Shown: positions 17,190 through 25,901, numbered from the stretch's first letter. The stretch is 64,000 bases of DNA from Pokkaliibacter sp. MBI-7 (GCF_029846635.1 NZ_JARVTG010000001.1:2047001-2111000), one strand, 5' to 3'. Made by a program: numbers and translations. Notes: generated from the letters alone by a model not told the origin.

Positions 17190-18266
17190 TTACTTCGGTG
17201 CGGTTTCCGCCAGAATCCGGTCAAACACCCCGCCGTCATTGAAGTGTTTCTGTTGTGCCTGCTGCCAGCCACCGAAGGTGTCATCGACGGTGATCAGATC
17301 CAGCTGGGGAAACTGGCTGGCAAACTCCGCCGCCACCTTCGGGTCGGTCGGCCGGTAGAAGTTACGTGCGGCAATACGCTGTGCCTCTTCGCTGTACAGC
17401 CCCTGCAGATAGGCGGTCGCCACTTCGCGGGTGCCGTGCTTGTCGACGTTCTTGTCCACTACCGCCACCGGCGGCTCGGCCAGAATACTGAGGGACGGCA
17501 CGACGATGTCGAACTCACCCTTGCCCAGCTCATTGACCGACAGGAAGGCTTCGTTTTCCCAGGCAACCAGCACATCGCCAAGGCCACGCTGAACGAAGGT
17601 ATTGGTGGCACCACGGGCTCCGGAATCCAGTACCGGCACATGTTTGAAAATGTCACGGACGAAGTCATAAGCCTTCTCTTCACTGCCGTATTTCTTCAGC
17701 GCATAGCCCCAGGCCGCCAGATAATTCCAGCGGGCGCCGCCGGACGTTTTGGGGTTGGGGGTGATGACTTCTACATCGTCACGCACCAGATCATCCCAGT
17801 CCCGGATGTGCTTGGGGTTGCCCTTGCGTACCAGCAGCACAATGGTGGAGGTATAGGGTGAACTGTTGTGCGGCAGGCGGGCCTGCCAGTTGTCGGGGAT
17901 CAGCCCGGCCTTCTGGCGCAGGGCATCGACGTCATAACCCAGTGCCAGGGTGACCACATCAGCCTCCAGGCCATCAATCACCGCCCGCGCCTGTCCTCCT
18001 GATCCGCCATGAGACTGACGGATATCCACACGTTGCTGGTGGCTCTGTTGCCACTGCTGGCTGAACCAGCCGTTGTATTCACGGTACAGCTCGCGGGTCG
18101 GGTCATAGGACACGTTCAGCAGCGAAATATCGGCGGCACGTGCGCTCTGGCTGGCCACGCTCAGCAGCGTGGCGGCAGTGAATGCGGCGAGGCCAGCCCG
18201 ACGCAGAAATGTCCGGCGACCAGTGGTCGCCGCAACGGGCAATAGGGTTCCTGTCACCTTGCTCAT
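17190..18266 (-). CDS. sbp: Periplasmic sulfate-binding protein
   Basis: This protein of 358 aa captures sulfate (or thiosulfate) in the periplasm for CysTWA. A signal sequence with a twin-arginine look (TGRRTFLRRAGLAAF) ends near SARA. Family motifs follow: LNVSYDPTRELYREYN, QSHGGSGGQARAV, TLALGYDVDAL, NPKTSGGARWNYLAAWGYAL and VAWENEAFL. ATG 18266 has GGAGAGAG upstream. It is the second gene after a DUF2292 gene in the sulfate operon. Sbp and CysP are hard to tell apart; Sbp is preferred. Confidence 0.93.
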   Translation of the reverse strand: MSKVTGTLLPVAATTGRRTFLRRAGLAAFTAATLLSVASQSARAADISLLNVSYDPTRELYREYNGWFSQQWQQSHQQRVDIRQSHGGSGGQARAVIDGLEADVVTLALGYDVDALRQKAGLIPDNWQARLPHNSSPYTSTIVLLVRKGNPKHIRDWDDLVRDDVEVITPNPKTSGGARWNYLAAWGYALKKYGSEEKAYDFVRDIFKHVPVLDSGARGATNTFVQRGLGDVLVAWENEAFLSVNELGKGEFDIVVPSLSILAEPPVAVVDKNVDKHGTREVATAYLQGLYSEEAQRIAARNFYRPTDPKVAAEFASQFPQLDLITVDDTFGGWQQAQQKHFNDGGVFDRILAETAPK

Positions 18267-18400
18267 GGTGCTCTCTCCATCCGTCACATCAGGTTTTTGG
18301 GTCAGCACTTCCGGGGGTCCGGTCAGCACAGGTTGCAGCAGCAGAGCGAGGGCTCGTCAGCGACTCGCGGGGAAAACGGGGGTTATCTGGAAGCGCGCGG

Positions 18401-18610
18401 CTAAGACAGGCGCAGTTTTTCACGCCGTTCCAGCTGCACCAGCTTGCCCTGGTGATACACCAGTTCGAGGGTGCCGAATTCAATATGGCCGATCAGCTCA
18501 TGCAGGGCGGTGGACAGTTGCAGCAGAGACTGCTGCCGGCGCTCATCCAGGGGGGCACTGTGATGCGCCTCATCGTGTAAATGACTGGCGCCTGCTGGGT
18601 GTCTGCTCAT
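18401..18610 (-). CDS. DUF2292 (YezD-like) small protein
   Basis: This 69-aa protein has a C-terminal 40 residues matching the DUF2292/YezD family (LHELIGHIEFGTLELVYHQGKLVQLERREKLRL). In other bacteria this family is often encoded beside sulfate or sulfur-assimilation genes, but its function is unknown. ATG 18610 follows GAGGAAGC; an upstream in-frame ATG at 18625 is possible. It is the first gene of the sulfate-transport operon, 134 bases before sbp, and lies directly behind the promoter-like element shared with the TOBE and Mop genes. Confidence 0.75.
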   Translation of the reverse strand: MSRHPAGASHLHDEAHHSAPLDERRQQSLLQLSTALHELIGHIEFGTLELVYHQGKLVQLERREKLRLS

Positions 18611-18694
18611 GCTCGGCTTCCTCATGCAAAATTCATTACAACGGGCGGGATCGCCTCGCTGCCCCGTGGGTGGGGCGGCGTGTTGCCTGAGAGC

Positions 18695-18732
18695 CATAGT
18701 AGGCAGTCGGGCCTTATTCCCTAACCAAGGAA
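18695..18732 (-). promoter_or_regulatory. Shared bipartite promoter element, copy C (DUF2292-sulfate operon)
   Basis: Read on the minus strand: TTCCTTGGTT (18732-18723), 19 bases, then CCTACTATG (18703-18695). Spacing is identical to copies at 11973 and 29031. The first block is part of a small inverted repeat TATTCC/GGAAAT. TACTAT is a fair -10 box, placing the start near 18688, some 80 bases before the DUF2292 gene. Confidence 0.6.
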
Positions 18733-18837
18733 ATACGCATTGCTTATTCTGATTTCTGCATAAGGCCGGTCATGATGACCGTTCTGGGTGATAGCGCACG
18801 ATCCGCACTGGGGGGGAAGACAGAGGGGTAAACATCA

Positions 18838-18870
18838 GCGGCCGTCCTGCCAGAGGGCAGAGACGGCCGC
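18838..18870 (-). terminator. Strong hairpin after the phasin gene, probable terminator
   Basis: GCGGCCGTC-CTGCC (18838-18851) pairs with GGCAG-a-GACGGCCGC (18856-18870), a 14-bp stem with one bulge, 16 bases after the phasin stop. There is no clear T-run, so termination is likely but not certain. Confidence 0.5.
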
Positions 18871-18886
18871 CAGCGTGACGACTGCG

Positions 18887-19393
18887 TTACTTGGCGCAGT
18901 AGGAGGCGACGGTACTTTCCATCCATGACTTGGAACCGACATAGATGGCGTTAACGGTGTTCATCTGCTCTTCGGAGATGGCCTTCATGTCCTTGTAGAA
19001 TTCCACCATCGAATCCACCTGCACCGACTTCCAGGCTTCCGGGGTCGTGGCCTCAGTGATGGATTTGAAATAGCTGTCGCTGGTGCCTTTCAGGGTGGTC
19101 AGCGCCGCGCTCTGATCGGCCTGCATACGCTTCACCGCCGCCGAGGAAATCTCCTCCAGCGATTTAACCGATGACATCATCAGTTCGGGGTCGAACATAT
19201 GCTTGATCATCGCCTGCGCGGTGGCCGACGGGTCATCACCGAAGCGCTCCTTGATGGAGGTCGTGATCTGCAGATAGTCCTTCACCGGGGTGATGGCCTG
19301 CAGGGTTGTCACGTAGTTGTTGACGGCATCCGTGACGATGGCCGTGATCTGTTTGAACGCATCCACGCCTTCAGGGCTGGTTTTGGCTTTCAT
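18887..19393 (-). CDS. Phasin-family protein
   Basis: This protein of 168 aa is predicted to be almost entirely helical, with conserved phasin features (ATAQAMIKHMFDPELMMSSV; KRMQADQSAALTTLKG; TPEAWKSVQVDSMVEFYKDM). Phasins coat polyhydroxyalkanoate granules in the cytoplasm and control their size. It begins at ATG 19393 with GAGGATATTTGAG upstream and ends at a strong hairpin. It lies directly downstream of a PHB depolymerase gene on the same strand, supporting a link to PHB, although no synthase gene is in the window. Confidence 0.75.
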   Translation of the reverse strand: MKAKTSPEGVDAFKQITAIVTDAVNNYVTTLQAITPVKDYLQITTSIKERFGDDPSATAQAMIKHMFDPELMMSSVKSLEEISSAAVKRMQADQSAALTTLKGTSDSYFKSITEATTPEAWKSVQVDSMVEFYKDMKAISEEQMNTVNAIYVGSKSWMESTVASYCAK

Positions 19394-19488
19394 CTCAAAT
19401 ATCCTCTGCTTAGCTGGTACGAAGGGAGCGGCGTTGCGCTCCGCGGGTGGTGACTCTGTTGGTGGTACTGACTTCCCTGTGCGGGTGC

Positions 19489-20613
19489 TTACTGCACTGG
19501 CTGGGCCAGACGATCAATCATGGCCTTGATCGCCGCCAGCTGCGGTGCGTCCCTGGTGTAGAAATCGGGATTGGCCGGGTTGGTGGCGCTGTAGCCCCAG
19601 AAATCCCAGCAGCCTTTGGGGTTGTAGGGTTTGCCGGCACCCTGCGAGGGTTCGGCCTGGGGATAGAGAATCACCAGCTTGTTGGTGTCGGCCATCTCGT
19701 TGTAGCCGGTGGTGGTGTAGTACTCATTACCGATCACCTTGTAGCCCTGTTCGCAGCCGTGCAGGGCAATATGCAGACGGCAGCCGCCCTGCTCACAGGC
19801 CGTGGGAACATAGAGGTAAGCGTTATCACTCATGCTGGTGCTGCTGGTCGGCAGAAACGCCTTCTGATCCACCTGCAGCAATGTGCCGGTGGCGCTGGCT
19901 GCCGGCGGATTGACGGGCCCTTCATCAGCATAGATCTGCTGAATGATGGCATCGGCCTGTTCGGTCGGCGGGCAGTAGTTGATATAAGGCGGCTTGGTCA
20001 GGCTGCAGGTGGTATCAGACTTGCTGTTGGTGATGAAAGCATGGCCTGCGGCCACATCCTTGATGTACTCGATATTGGCTGCGGGCACCCCAAGCTGGGT
20101 CAGGTACTGGTAGTTGGCATCCATCACCATGGTGGTCACGGTGGTGTCTTTGGTGCCGCTGAACATGTAGATATGGTCGTCGCTGAGGTTGCTGGTGGGG
20201 TCAATACTGCCGGCGGCGACCAGCTGCTGCGTTTTGGCCAGCAATGCCGGCACATTGGGGCCGACCGATGGCGTCAGCGGGTTCATACAGGCACCGGTGG
20301 CATTCTGCAGATAGGTGTTGAATGACCAGGAGCCGGCACAGTAATAAGGGCCACCGGCAACGATGCCCGCCCCCTTCATGATGTCGGAAAAGACGATATA
20401 GACCTGTGAGGTCATAAAAGCGCCGGACGACAACCCCGACACCGAGGTTTCCTTCAGGTTGATACCGAGGGCCGGCATCTCCACCGTGGTGTCGGCCTGT
20501 GCCGACGCGGCCAGCGCCGAGCACAGCAACACGCCTGCCAGGGCGGTCTGGACGGTACGGCGTAAAACGGCCAGGGGATGAAATAACGGACGCTGAGCTG
20601 AACGGGTATTCAT
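19489..20613 (-). CDS. Secreted PHB depolymerase-type esterase
   Basis: This hydrolase of 374 aa has a signal peptide (about 40 residues, ending ASAQA) and a PHB-depolymerase catalytic domain. The likely triad is Ser in SGLSSGAFM, Asp in FSGTKDTTV and His in AAGHAFIT; LHGCEQG is a conserved family segment. Many cysteines (for instance CAGSW, GACMNP, CEQGGC, KGCWDF) fit a disulfide-rich exported enzyme. It would cut poly-3-hydroxybutyrate or related oligomers outside the cell or in the periplasm. AAAGGATGACATC precedes ATG 20613. The phasin gene follows it. Confidence 0.85.
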   Translation of the reverse strand: MNTRSAQRPLFHPLAVLRRTVQTALAGVLLCSALAASAQADTTVEMPALGINLKETSVSGLSSGAFMTSQVYIVFSDIMKGAGIVAGGPYYCAGSWSFNTYLQNATGACMNPLTPSVGPNVPALLAKTQQLVAAGSIDPTSNLSDDHIYMFSGTKDTTVTTMVMDANYQYLTQLGVPAANIEYIKDVAAGHAFITNSKSDTTCSLTKPPYINYCPPTEQADAIIQQIYADEGPVNPPAASATGTLLQVDQKAFLPTSSTSMSDNAYLYVPTACEQGGCRLHIALHGCEQGYKVIGNEYYTTTGYNEMADTNKLVILYPQAEPSQGAGKPYNPKGCWDFWGYSATNPANPDFYTRDAPQLAAIKAMIDRLAQPVQ

Positions 20614-21318
20614 GATGTCATCCTTTTATTGACTGCATGTAATACAACCAGAAGCCAGACAACCAACAGGCTTATTCAGGAAGCAGAAAGGCGGGCGAAT
20701 CTCGGCAATACCTTTATTGCGACAAAGGCTGACATCGCGAATAGCACGGGCAGTCTATATTCTAACCAGCTGCCCGTGACAATATTGCTGCCATTTCCTG
20801 ACAGCCATTATTAAGTCTTCCTTTTCAGGTGATACCGGATAACGCCAGTGCCGCCAGATTGCATGCAATGCCGCCACCCGCCTGCCTTTCCACCACTGTC
20901 ATTACCTGTTTATCACGCATACGCACAAAACGCAGCAGGTAAAATACTTTCTGACACTGGCAAGAGACGATAAAGAAACACAACGGCACTGCAGCATATT
21001 GTTTTTTCGATAGTTTTTATTTTTATTCAGCATCCATTAAGACATATCTATTTTTCTAATAAGCGCACTCAGTGCGCATAATATTTTCATATATCAGCGC
21101 CATCCATTTGTTCCACATTTTTATAAACCTCTGACTTTTATGGATAAATAAATACCGCACCGGTTGACGAGTGCCTATTCGATGGTACTGGCGCCTTTTG
21201 CACAAATACTGATAACCAATCCCGCTTTGCATATTTCCGCTGCGAGCTGCCGCCCGCCACACTGACTCCATTCCTGCAAGGCTGACTTGCCTGCTGCACC
21301 CCGGACTGGAGTATTACC
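20614..21318. other. 705-base intergenic region between the depolymerase and ssuE genes
   Basis: This divergent gap is AT-richer than its surroundings, especially at 20990-21120. It contains a perfect 12-bp palindrome ATTGCATGCAAT (20858-20869), also found upstream of the DMT exporter gene, and the inverted repeat GCGCACT-C-AGTGCGC (21063-21077). Short open frames (for example 20629-20814) lack family similarity and credible ribosome-binding sites. No gene is called. Confidence 0.6.
20858..20869. repeat. Perfect palindrome ATTGCATGCAAT, copy 1
   Basis: The identical 12-mer occurs at 42907-42918 in front of the EamA-family gene. Both copies lie in non-coding DNA, suggesting an operator for one regulator; the regulator is unknown. 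Confidence 0.5.
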
Positions 21319-21963
21319 ATGAATGTCATCACCGTACTGGGCAGCCCCCTGCCCGATTCCACTACCGCCGCACTGGCGACCCTGGCCGAGGCCGGCCTGC
21401 GCACGGCAGGCATCCACACCGAGCGCTTCACGGTGCAGGACTTTGACGCCCAGGCCCTGCTGTTCGGCCACTTTGATCATTACAGCGTGCGTGAATTCCA
21501 GCAGCGTCTGCGCGAGGCCGACGGCGTGATTGTGGCCACGCCGGTCTATCAGGCGTCGTTCTCCGGTCTGCTCAAGCTGATGCTTGATCTGATCCCGCAG
21601 CAGGCACTGGCCGACAAATGGGTACTGCCGCTGGTCAGTGGCGGCTCGGCAGCGCATCAGCTGGTGCTGGACTACGCCCTGAAGACCGTGCTGGCCGCCC
21701 TCGGTGCCCGCCAGCAGCTGGCCGGGGTGTATGCCACCACCACCCAGTTGCAACTGCTGCAGGATGATCCGCAGCAGGTCCGTGCTCGCATTACCGACCC
21801 CGCGCTGCGCGAGCGCTTGCAGCTGGCACTGGATGAATTCCATCTGGCGCTGCTCCGTCAGCAACCTCACCGTCAGGCGCAGGCCCGGCGTACCCGGTCA
21901 GCGGCATTGCCATTGCCCAACACACCCAGCGGTCATTTTTCGCCAGCGGCCATCAGCCGCTGA
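21319..21963 (+). CDS. ssuE: NADPH-dependent FMN reductase SsuE
   Basis: This flavodoxin-fold reductase of 214 aa would supply reduced FMN to a sulfonate monooxygenase. Conserved features are the first strand and phosphate loop (VITVLGSPLPDSTTAALA), the ATPVYQASFSGLLKLMLDLIPQQAL segment and the glycine loop PLVSGGSAAHQL. It has a C-terminal tail of about 30 residues beyond the usual SsuE length. It starts the ssuE-ssuA-ssuC-ssuB operon, but the monooxygenase gene ssuD is missing from it. Confidence 0.92.
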   Translation: MNVITVLGSPLPDSTTAALATLAEAGLRTAGIHTERFTVQDFDAQALLFGHFDHYSVREFQQRLREADGVIVATPVYQASFSGLLKLMLDLIPQQALADKWVLPLVSGGSAAHQLVLDYALKTVLAALGARQQLAGVYATTTQLQLLQDDPQQVRARITDPALRERLQLALDEFHLALLRQQPHRQAQARRTRSAALPLPNTPSGHFSPAAISR

Positions 21964-21998
21964 CATCCTGTTTTCTTATTCAGCACAAGGACGCCATC

Positions 21999-22991
21999 AT
22001 GCCTCTACACCCTGCCCGCTCTGCCCTGCGTCGCTGGCTGCAAGCCAGTGCTCTCAGCCTGCTGGCCAGCACCAGCCTGATCAGCCCGCTCAGTCAGGCG
22101 GCGAAGACGCTTCCCGCCCAGCTGCGGATTGGCTATCAGAAAGGCACCGTCAATCTGGTACTGGCCAAATCCTACGCGCTGGTGGAACAGGCCTACCCCC
22201 AGCTGCGGGTCAACTGGGTGGAATTTCCAGCCGGCCCGCAGCTGCTGGAGGCACTCAACGCCGGCAGCATTGATCTGGGCGCCACCGGCGATATGCCGCC
22301 GATCTTTGCCCAGGCGGCAGGCGTTGATCTGCTCTATGTGGGCTACGAACCACCGCAACCGCGCAACGCCGCCATCATTGTCGGTAAGGACAGCCGCTTT
22401 CAGCGCACCGAAGACCTGCGCGGTGCCAAAGTGGCCGTACAAAAAGGCTCCAGCGCCCATAACCTGCTGCTGCGGGCACTGGCCAGTGCCGGGCTGAGCA
22501 TAACTGACATCCAGCCGGTGTATCTGGCCCCGGCGGATGCCCGCTCGGCGCTGGCCAGCGGTGCCGTTGATGGCTGGGTGATCTGGGATCCGTTCTATGC
22601 AGCAGCGTTGCTGCACGGTAATGCTCGCACCCTGAGGGACGGCAGTGGTATCACCGACACCGGTTCGTTCTATCTCGCCGCCGGCCCCTTCGTCCATGAT
22701 CATCCTGACTTCGTCAAAGGAGTGCTGGCAGCACTCAATCAGTCCGACAGCTATCTGCGCCAGCAACCGCAGCACAGTGTGAAGATTCTGGCGGCCAGCA
22801 TGGGCCTGCCCGAAGACGTCATCGAACGACTGGTCAGCAACCGTGATCCGTCCGGCGTGTTTCCGCTCAATGACACTATCGTCGCGGCACAGCAGCAGAG
22901 TGCTGACCGCTTCTATCAGCAAAAGCTGATCCCCCGTGACCCCAGGGTCAGTGAGGTGATCTGGCAGGCACCGCAGGAAGCCAACCAATGA
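21999..22991 (+). CDS. ssuA: Aliphatic sulfonate-binding periplasmic protein
   Basis: This binding protein of 330 aa has a signal peptide ending near SQAA and the SsuA/TauA fold: LRIGYQKGTVNLVLAKS, GPQLLEALNAGSIDLGATGD, VGKDSRFQRTEDLRGAKVAV, QKGSSAHNLLLRAL and VDGWVIWDPF. It delivers aliphatic sulfonates to the SsuC channel. Its stop overlaps the ssuC start by four bases (ATGA), a sign of coupled translation. Confidence 0.94.
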   Translation: MPLHPARSALRRWLQASALSLLASTSLISPLSQAAKTLPAQLRIGYQKGTVNLVLAKSYALVEQAYPQLRVNWVEFPAGPQLLEALNAGSIDLGATGDMPPIFAQAAGVDLLYVGYEPPQPRNAAIIVGKDSRFQRTEDLRGAKVAVQKGSSAHNLLLRALASAGLSITDIQPVYLAPADARSALASGAVDGWVIWDPFYAAALLHGNARTLRDGSGITDTGSFYLAAGPFVHDHPDFVKGVLAALNQSDSYLRQQPQHSVKILAASMGLPEDVIERLVSNRDPSGVFPLNDTIVAAQQQSADRFYQQKLIPRDPRVSEVIWQAPQEANQ

Positions 22992-23815
22992 GTACGCTAT
23001 CTGTTGCTACCCCACTGCTACTGCGCTGGCAGCGCCCGCTGACCCACCTGCGCCGCTGGCTGGCGCCCTGGGCCTTACCACTGGCCCTGCTGATCGGCTG
23101 GCAGCTGGCGGTCGAACTGGGCTGGCTGTCGACCCGTGTGCTGCCGGCACCTTCCGCCGTCATCGTGGCAGGCTGGCAGCTGACCGCATCCGGTGAACTG
23201 CTGACCCACCTGCTGATCAGCACCCAGCGGGCGCTGCTGGGCCTGCTGATCGGCGGCAGCATTGGCCTCGCCCTTGGCCTGCTGTGCGGCCTGTCGCGGC
23301 GGAGCGAAATCCTGCTCGACAGCAGCATCCAGATGCTGCGGACCATTCCTCATCTGGCGCTGATTCCGCTGGTGATCCTGTGGTTTGGTATTGATGAAGC
23401 GGCGAAAGTCTTTCTGGTGGCACTGGGCACCCTGTTCCCGATCTACCTCAATACCCTGCATGGCATCCGCAGTCTCGACCCCGGGCTGATCGAAATGGCC
23501 CGCAACTATGGCCTGTCAGGCTGGCCGCTGTTTCGTCAGGTCATCCTGCCCGGCGCCCTGCCCTCGATTCTGGTGGGGTTGAGATTCTCCCTCGGTCTGA
23601 TGTGGCTGACGCTGATCGTGTCGGAAACCATTTCTGCCAGCTCGGGTATCGGCTATCTGGCGATGAATGCCCGAGAATTTCTGCAAACCGATGTGGTGGT
23701 GCTGACCATTGTGCTCTATGCCCTGCTGGGCAAGCTGGCCGATACCACCGCCCGCTTACTGGAACGCCGCTGGCTGCGCTGGCACCCGGTTTACCTGAAG
23801 GAGCAACAAGGATGA
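22988..23815 (+). CDS. ssuC: Sulfonate ABC transporter permease
   Basis: This inner-membrane permease of 275 aa has about six hydrophobic helices and a BPD-transport domain. The EAA loop is visible as MARNYGLSGWPLFRQVILPGALPSI and the motif SETISASSGIGYLAMNAREF is typical of SsuC/TauC. It forms the sulfonate channel with SsuB as ATPase. It overlaps ssuA and ssuB by four bases at each end. Confidence 0.94.
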   Translation: MSTLSVATPLLLRWQRPLTHLRRWLAPWALPLALLIGWQLAVELGWLSTRVLPAPSAVIVAGWQLTASGELLTHLLISTQRALLGLLIGGSIGLALGLLCGLSRRSEILLDSSIQMLRTIPHLALIPLVILWFGIDEAAKVFLVALGTLFPIYLNTLHGIRSLDPGLIEMARNYGLSGWPLFRQVILPGALPSILVGLRFSLGLMWLTLIVSETISASSGIGYLAMNAREFLQTDVVVLTIVLYALLGKLADTTARLLERRWLRWHPVYLKEQQG

Positions 23816-24654
23816 GTACATCACCTCTGAGCACAGAACAGTTCGCTGCCGGGCACAGTGCAACGGTTCAGGCACCGCTGCCGCAGGGAGAATCCCATCT
23901 GCTGCTGAACAACCTGCGCAAGCACTTTGGCGGGCAGGAAGTGTTAAAAGGGATCAGTCTGGCCATTCCCGCCGGGCAGTTTGTCGCCATCGTCGGCCAC
24001 AGCGGCTGCGGCAAGAGCACCTTGCTGCGCCTGCTGGCTGGTCTGGAACACAGCAGTACCGGCAGTGTGCGCGCTTACGGCGAACCACTGGCGACCCAGC
24101 AGCAACAGAGCCGCCTGATGTTTCAGGATGACCGCCTGCTGCCATGGAAAACCGTGCTGGAGAACGTCGGTCTGGGTTTGCAGGGTGACTGGCAGGCGCA
24201 GGCCCAGGCGGTGCTTACCGAAGTGGGTCTGGCTCATCGCGCCGATGCCTGGCCGTCACAGCTGTCCGGCGGGCAGCGGCAACGGGTGGCACTGGCGCGG
24301 GCGCTGATTCACCGGCCGCGGCTGTTGCTGCTGGATGAGCCGCTGGGAGCGCTGGACGCCCTGACCCGGCTGGACATGCAGAAGCTGATTGAACGGTTGT
24401 GGCTGCAGCACCAGTTCACCGTGGTACTGGTTACCCATGACGTGGCCGAAGCCGTACAGCTGGCCGACCGGGTGATTGTGCTGGAACAGGGCCGTGTGGG
24501 TCTGGATCTGCCGATTCTGCTGGGTCGCCCGCGTGAAGCCAGCAGCACCGCCGCCGCCACGCTGGAGCAGCGCATCCTGCAGCAGATTCTGGCGCAGCAG
24601 GCACCGGAACCGGTGATTCGCCCGTCGCACTCTGGCGTGCGCTGGGCACTCTAG
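23812..24654 (+). CDS. ssuB: Sulfonate ABC transporter ATP-binding protein
   Basis: This ATPase of 280 aa is complete: Walker A GHSGCGKST, Q-loop MFQDDRLLPWKTV, signature LSGGQRQR, Walker B LLLLDEPLGALDA and H-loop VLVTHDVAEA. The MFQDxRLLPW sequence is characteristic of the SsuB/TauB group. ATG 23812 overlaps the ssuC stop by four bases and follows AAGGAGCAACAAGG. It is the last gene of the operon and is followed by a strong terminator. Confidence 0.95.
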   Translation: MSTSPLSTEQFAAGHSATVQAPLPQGESHLLLNNLRKHFGGQEVLKGISLAIPAGQFVAIVGHSGCGKSTLLRLLAGLEHSSTGSVRAYGEPLATQQQQSRLMFQDDRLLPWKTVLENVGLGLQGDWQAQAQAVLTEVGLAHRADAWPSQLSGGQRQRVALARALIHRPRLLLLDEPLGALDALTRLDMQKLIERLWLQHQFTVVLVTHDVAEAVQLADRVIVLEQGRVGLDLPILLGRPREASSTAAATLEQRILQQILAQQAPEPVIRPSHSGVRWAL

Positions 24655-24722
24655 CTAGCCGCCCCAGAAGACTCTCCGCACCTTGCGCCCTGGCTGGCCG
24701 AAAGCCATGGCGCAGGGCTGTT

Positions 24723-24750
24723 GGCCATGCCCCGAGGCATGGCCTTTTTT
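24723..24750 (+). terminator. Rho-independent terminator of the ssu operon
   Basis: A perfect 9-bp stem, GGCCATGCC (24723-24731) and GGCATGGCC (24736-24744), with loop CCGA is followed by six T residues. Confidence 0.92.
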
Positions 24751-24752
24751 CA

Positions 24753-25682
24753 TCAGTTCAACCAGGGTGCCAGACCCGGCAGCAACAACGGCATGGCAAT
24801 CCCCGCCAGCACCGTCTGGCTGGCAATAATGCCGGCCATCAGCGGGGCATCCCCGCCCAGCTGGCGGGCCATCACATAGGATGAAGAAGCGGTTGGCAGG
24901 GTCTGAAATAACAGGGCAGCCATGGCCGCCACCCCGGTCAGACCAAACAGATGACAGGCCACCACCGTACACAGGGGCATCAGCGCAAACTTGGCCAGCG
25001 AGGCCATACTGACCGGATGCAGCCAGCGCCGGACCGAAGAGAAATCCAGTGCAGCGCCAACACAGAGCAGACCCAGCGGCAGCGAAGCCTGTCCCAGCGT
25101 CTTGAGGAAGGGCTCGATGCCAGCAGGCAGGGTCAGATTCAGCATCCGCACCGCCATCCCCAGCATGCAGGCCATCAGCAGCGGATTGCGCAGCAACTGC
25201 TGTACCACCGCCCGCAGCGAAAACTCAGCGCCATGACCGTAGCGGGCAAAGACCAGCACACAGAGCACATTGACCGTCGGCACGATGGAGGCATTGGCCA
25301 CGGCCGCCAGTGCTACCCCCTGCGTTCCCAGCAGACCCACAGCCATGGAGACACCGACATAGTTGTTAAAGCGCACTCCGCCCTGAAATACCGAGGTGAA
25401 CGCCGGATCATCCGCCTTCACCCAGCGCCGCATCAGCACCACGACGGCGGCGACCACAACCGTGGAAGTCACCAGCGTCAGTGCCATCGCCGTGACGGGG
25501 ACGCCGTCTAGTCTGGCCGTTGCCAGTCCATGGAAAAACAGCGCGGGCAACAGCACGTAGTAACCCAGCCGCTCCGCCTGCGGCCAGAAGGTCGCAGCAA
25601 CAAACTCACGCTGGCGCAGGAGGGCACCGAGGGTGATCAGCAGGACGATGGGCAATAACGCCAGTAATAGCGGGGCAATCAT
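24753..25682 (-). CDS. AEC-family (auxin efflux carrier-type) transporter
   Basis: This membrane protein of 309 aa has about ten hydrophobic helices in the two five-helix bundles of the AEC family. The family features include RFNNYVGVSMA, NPLLMACMLGMAVRMLNLTLP and the C-terminal LPTASSSYVMARQLGGD segment. Bacterial members export or import small carboxylates such as malate or malonate; auxin itself is not implied. A LysR-type gene lies upstream on the same strand, 207 bases away, and may regulate it. Confidence 0.9.
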   Translation of the reverse strand: MIAPLLLALLPIVLLITLGALLRQREFVAATFWPQAERLGYYVLLPALFFHGLATARLDGVPVTAMALTLVTSTVVVAAVVVLMRRWVKADDPAFTSVFQGGVRFNNYVGVSMAVGLLGTQGVALAAVANASIVPTVNVLCVLVFARYGHGAEFSLRAVVQQLLRNPLLMACMLGMAVRMLNLTLPAGIEPFLKTLGQASLPLGLLCVGAALDFSSVRRWLHPVSMASLAKFALMPLCTVVACHLFGLTGVAAMAALLFQTLPTASSSYVMARQLGGDAPLMAGIIASQTVLAGIAMPLLLPGLAPWLN

Positions 25683-25870
25683 AACGCCTCACCTGGCAAC
25701 AGCAGTGCAGGGCAAACGCTGAGGTAGACCCTTGTGCGGAGCTGAAAAGAAGGCGGAAGAAATAGCAGGTGTGGCGTCATGCTGGCGACTCGGTCTGAGC
25801 GATAGACACCCAGAATAGCCCCGGCTTACCTCAAGAAAAATCGATATAAAATCGATGAAACATCAAGTTT

Positions 25871-25901
25871 TACTCAAGGATGGCAAGCGCTACTCAAGGA
25901 T
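25871..25901. repeat. 11-bp direct repeat TACTCAAGGAT, 20 bases apart
   Basis: Copies lie at 25871-25881 and 25891-25901; the second covers the stop codon of the LysR-type gene. A neighbouring ATCGAT-ATAAA-ATCGAT arrangement (about 25841-25857) lies in the region upstream of the AEC transporter gene. The repeat may be a small duplication or part of an operator. Confidence 0.4.

Noticed and set aside
20629..20814. 61-codon open frame in the depolymerase/ssuE gap
   Set aside because: No Shine-Dalgarno sequence, no similarity, and unlikely composition.
21180..21210. Possible sigma-54 promoter before ssuE (TGGCGCCTTTTGC)
   Set aside because: The GG and GC elements are 10, not 12, bases apart.
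21266..21306. Possible fourth copy of the shared promoter element before ssuE (TTCCT..., 19 bases, CCCGGACTG)
   Set aside because: Only half of the first block matches, and the second block would overlap the ssuE ribosome-binding site, so it is probably coincidence.
22005..22988. 327-codon open frame on the minus strand
   Set aside because: Exact antisense shadow of ssuA, which is a clear binding protein.
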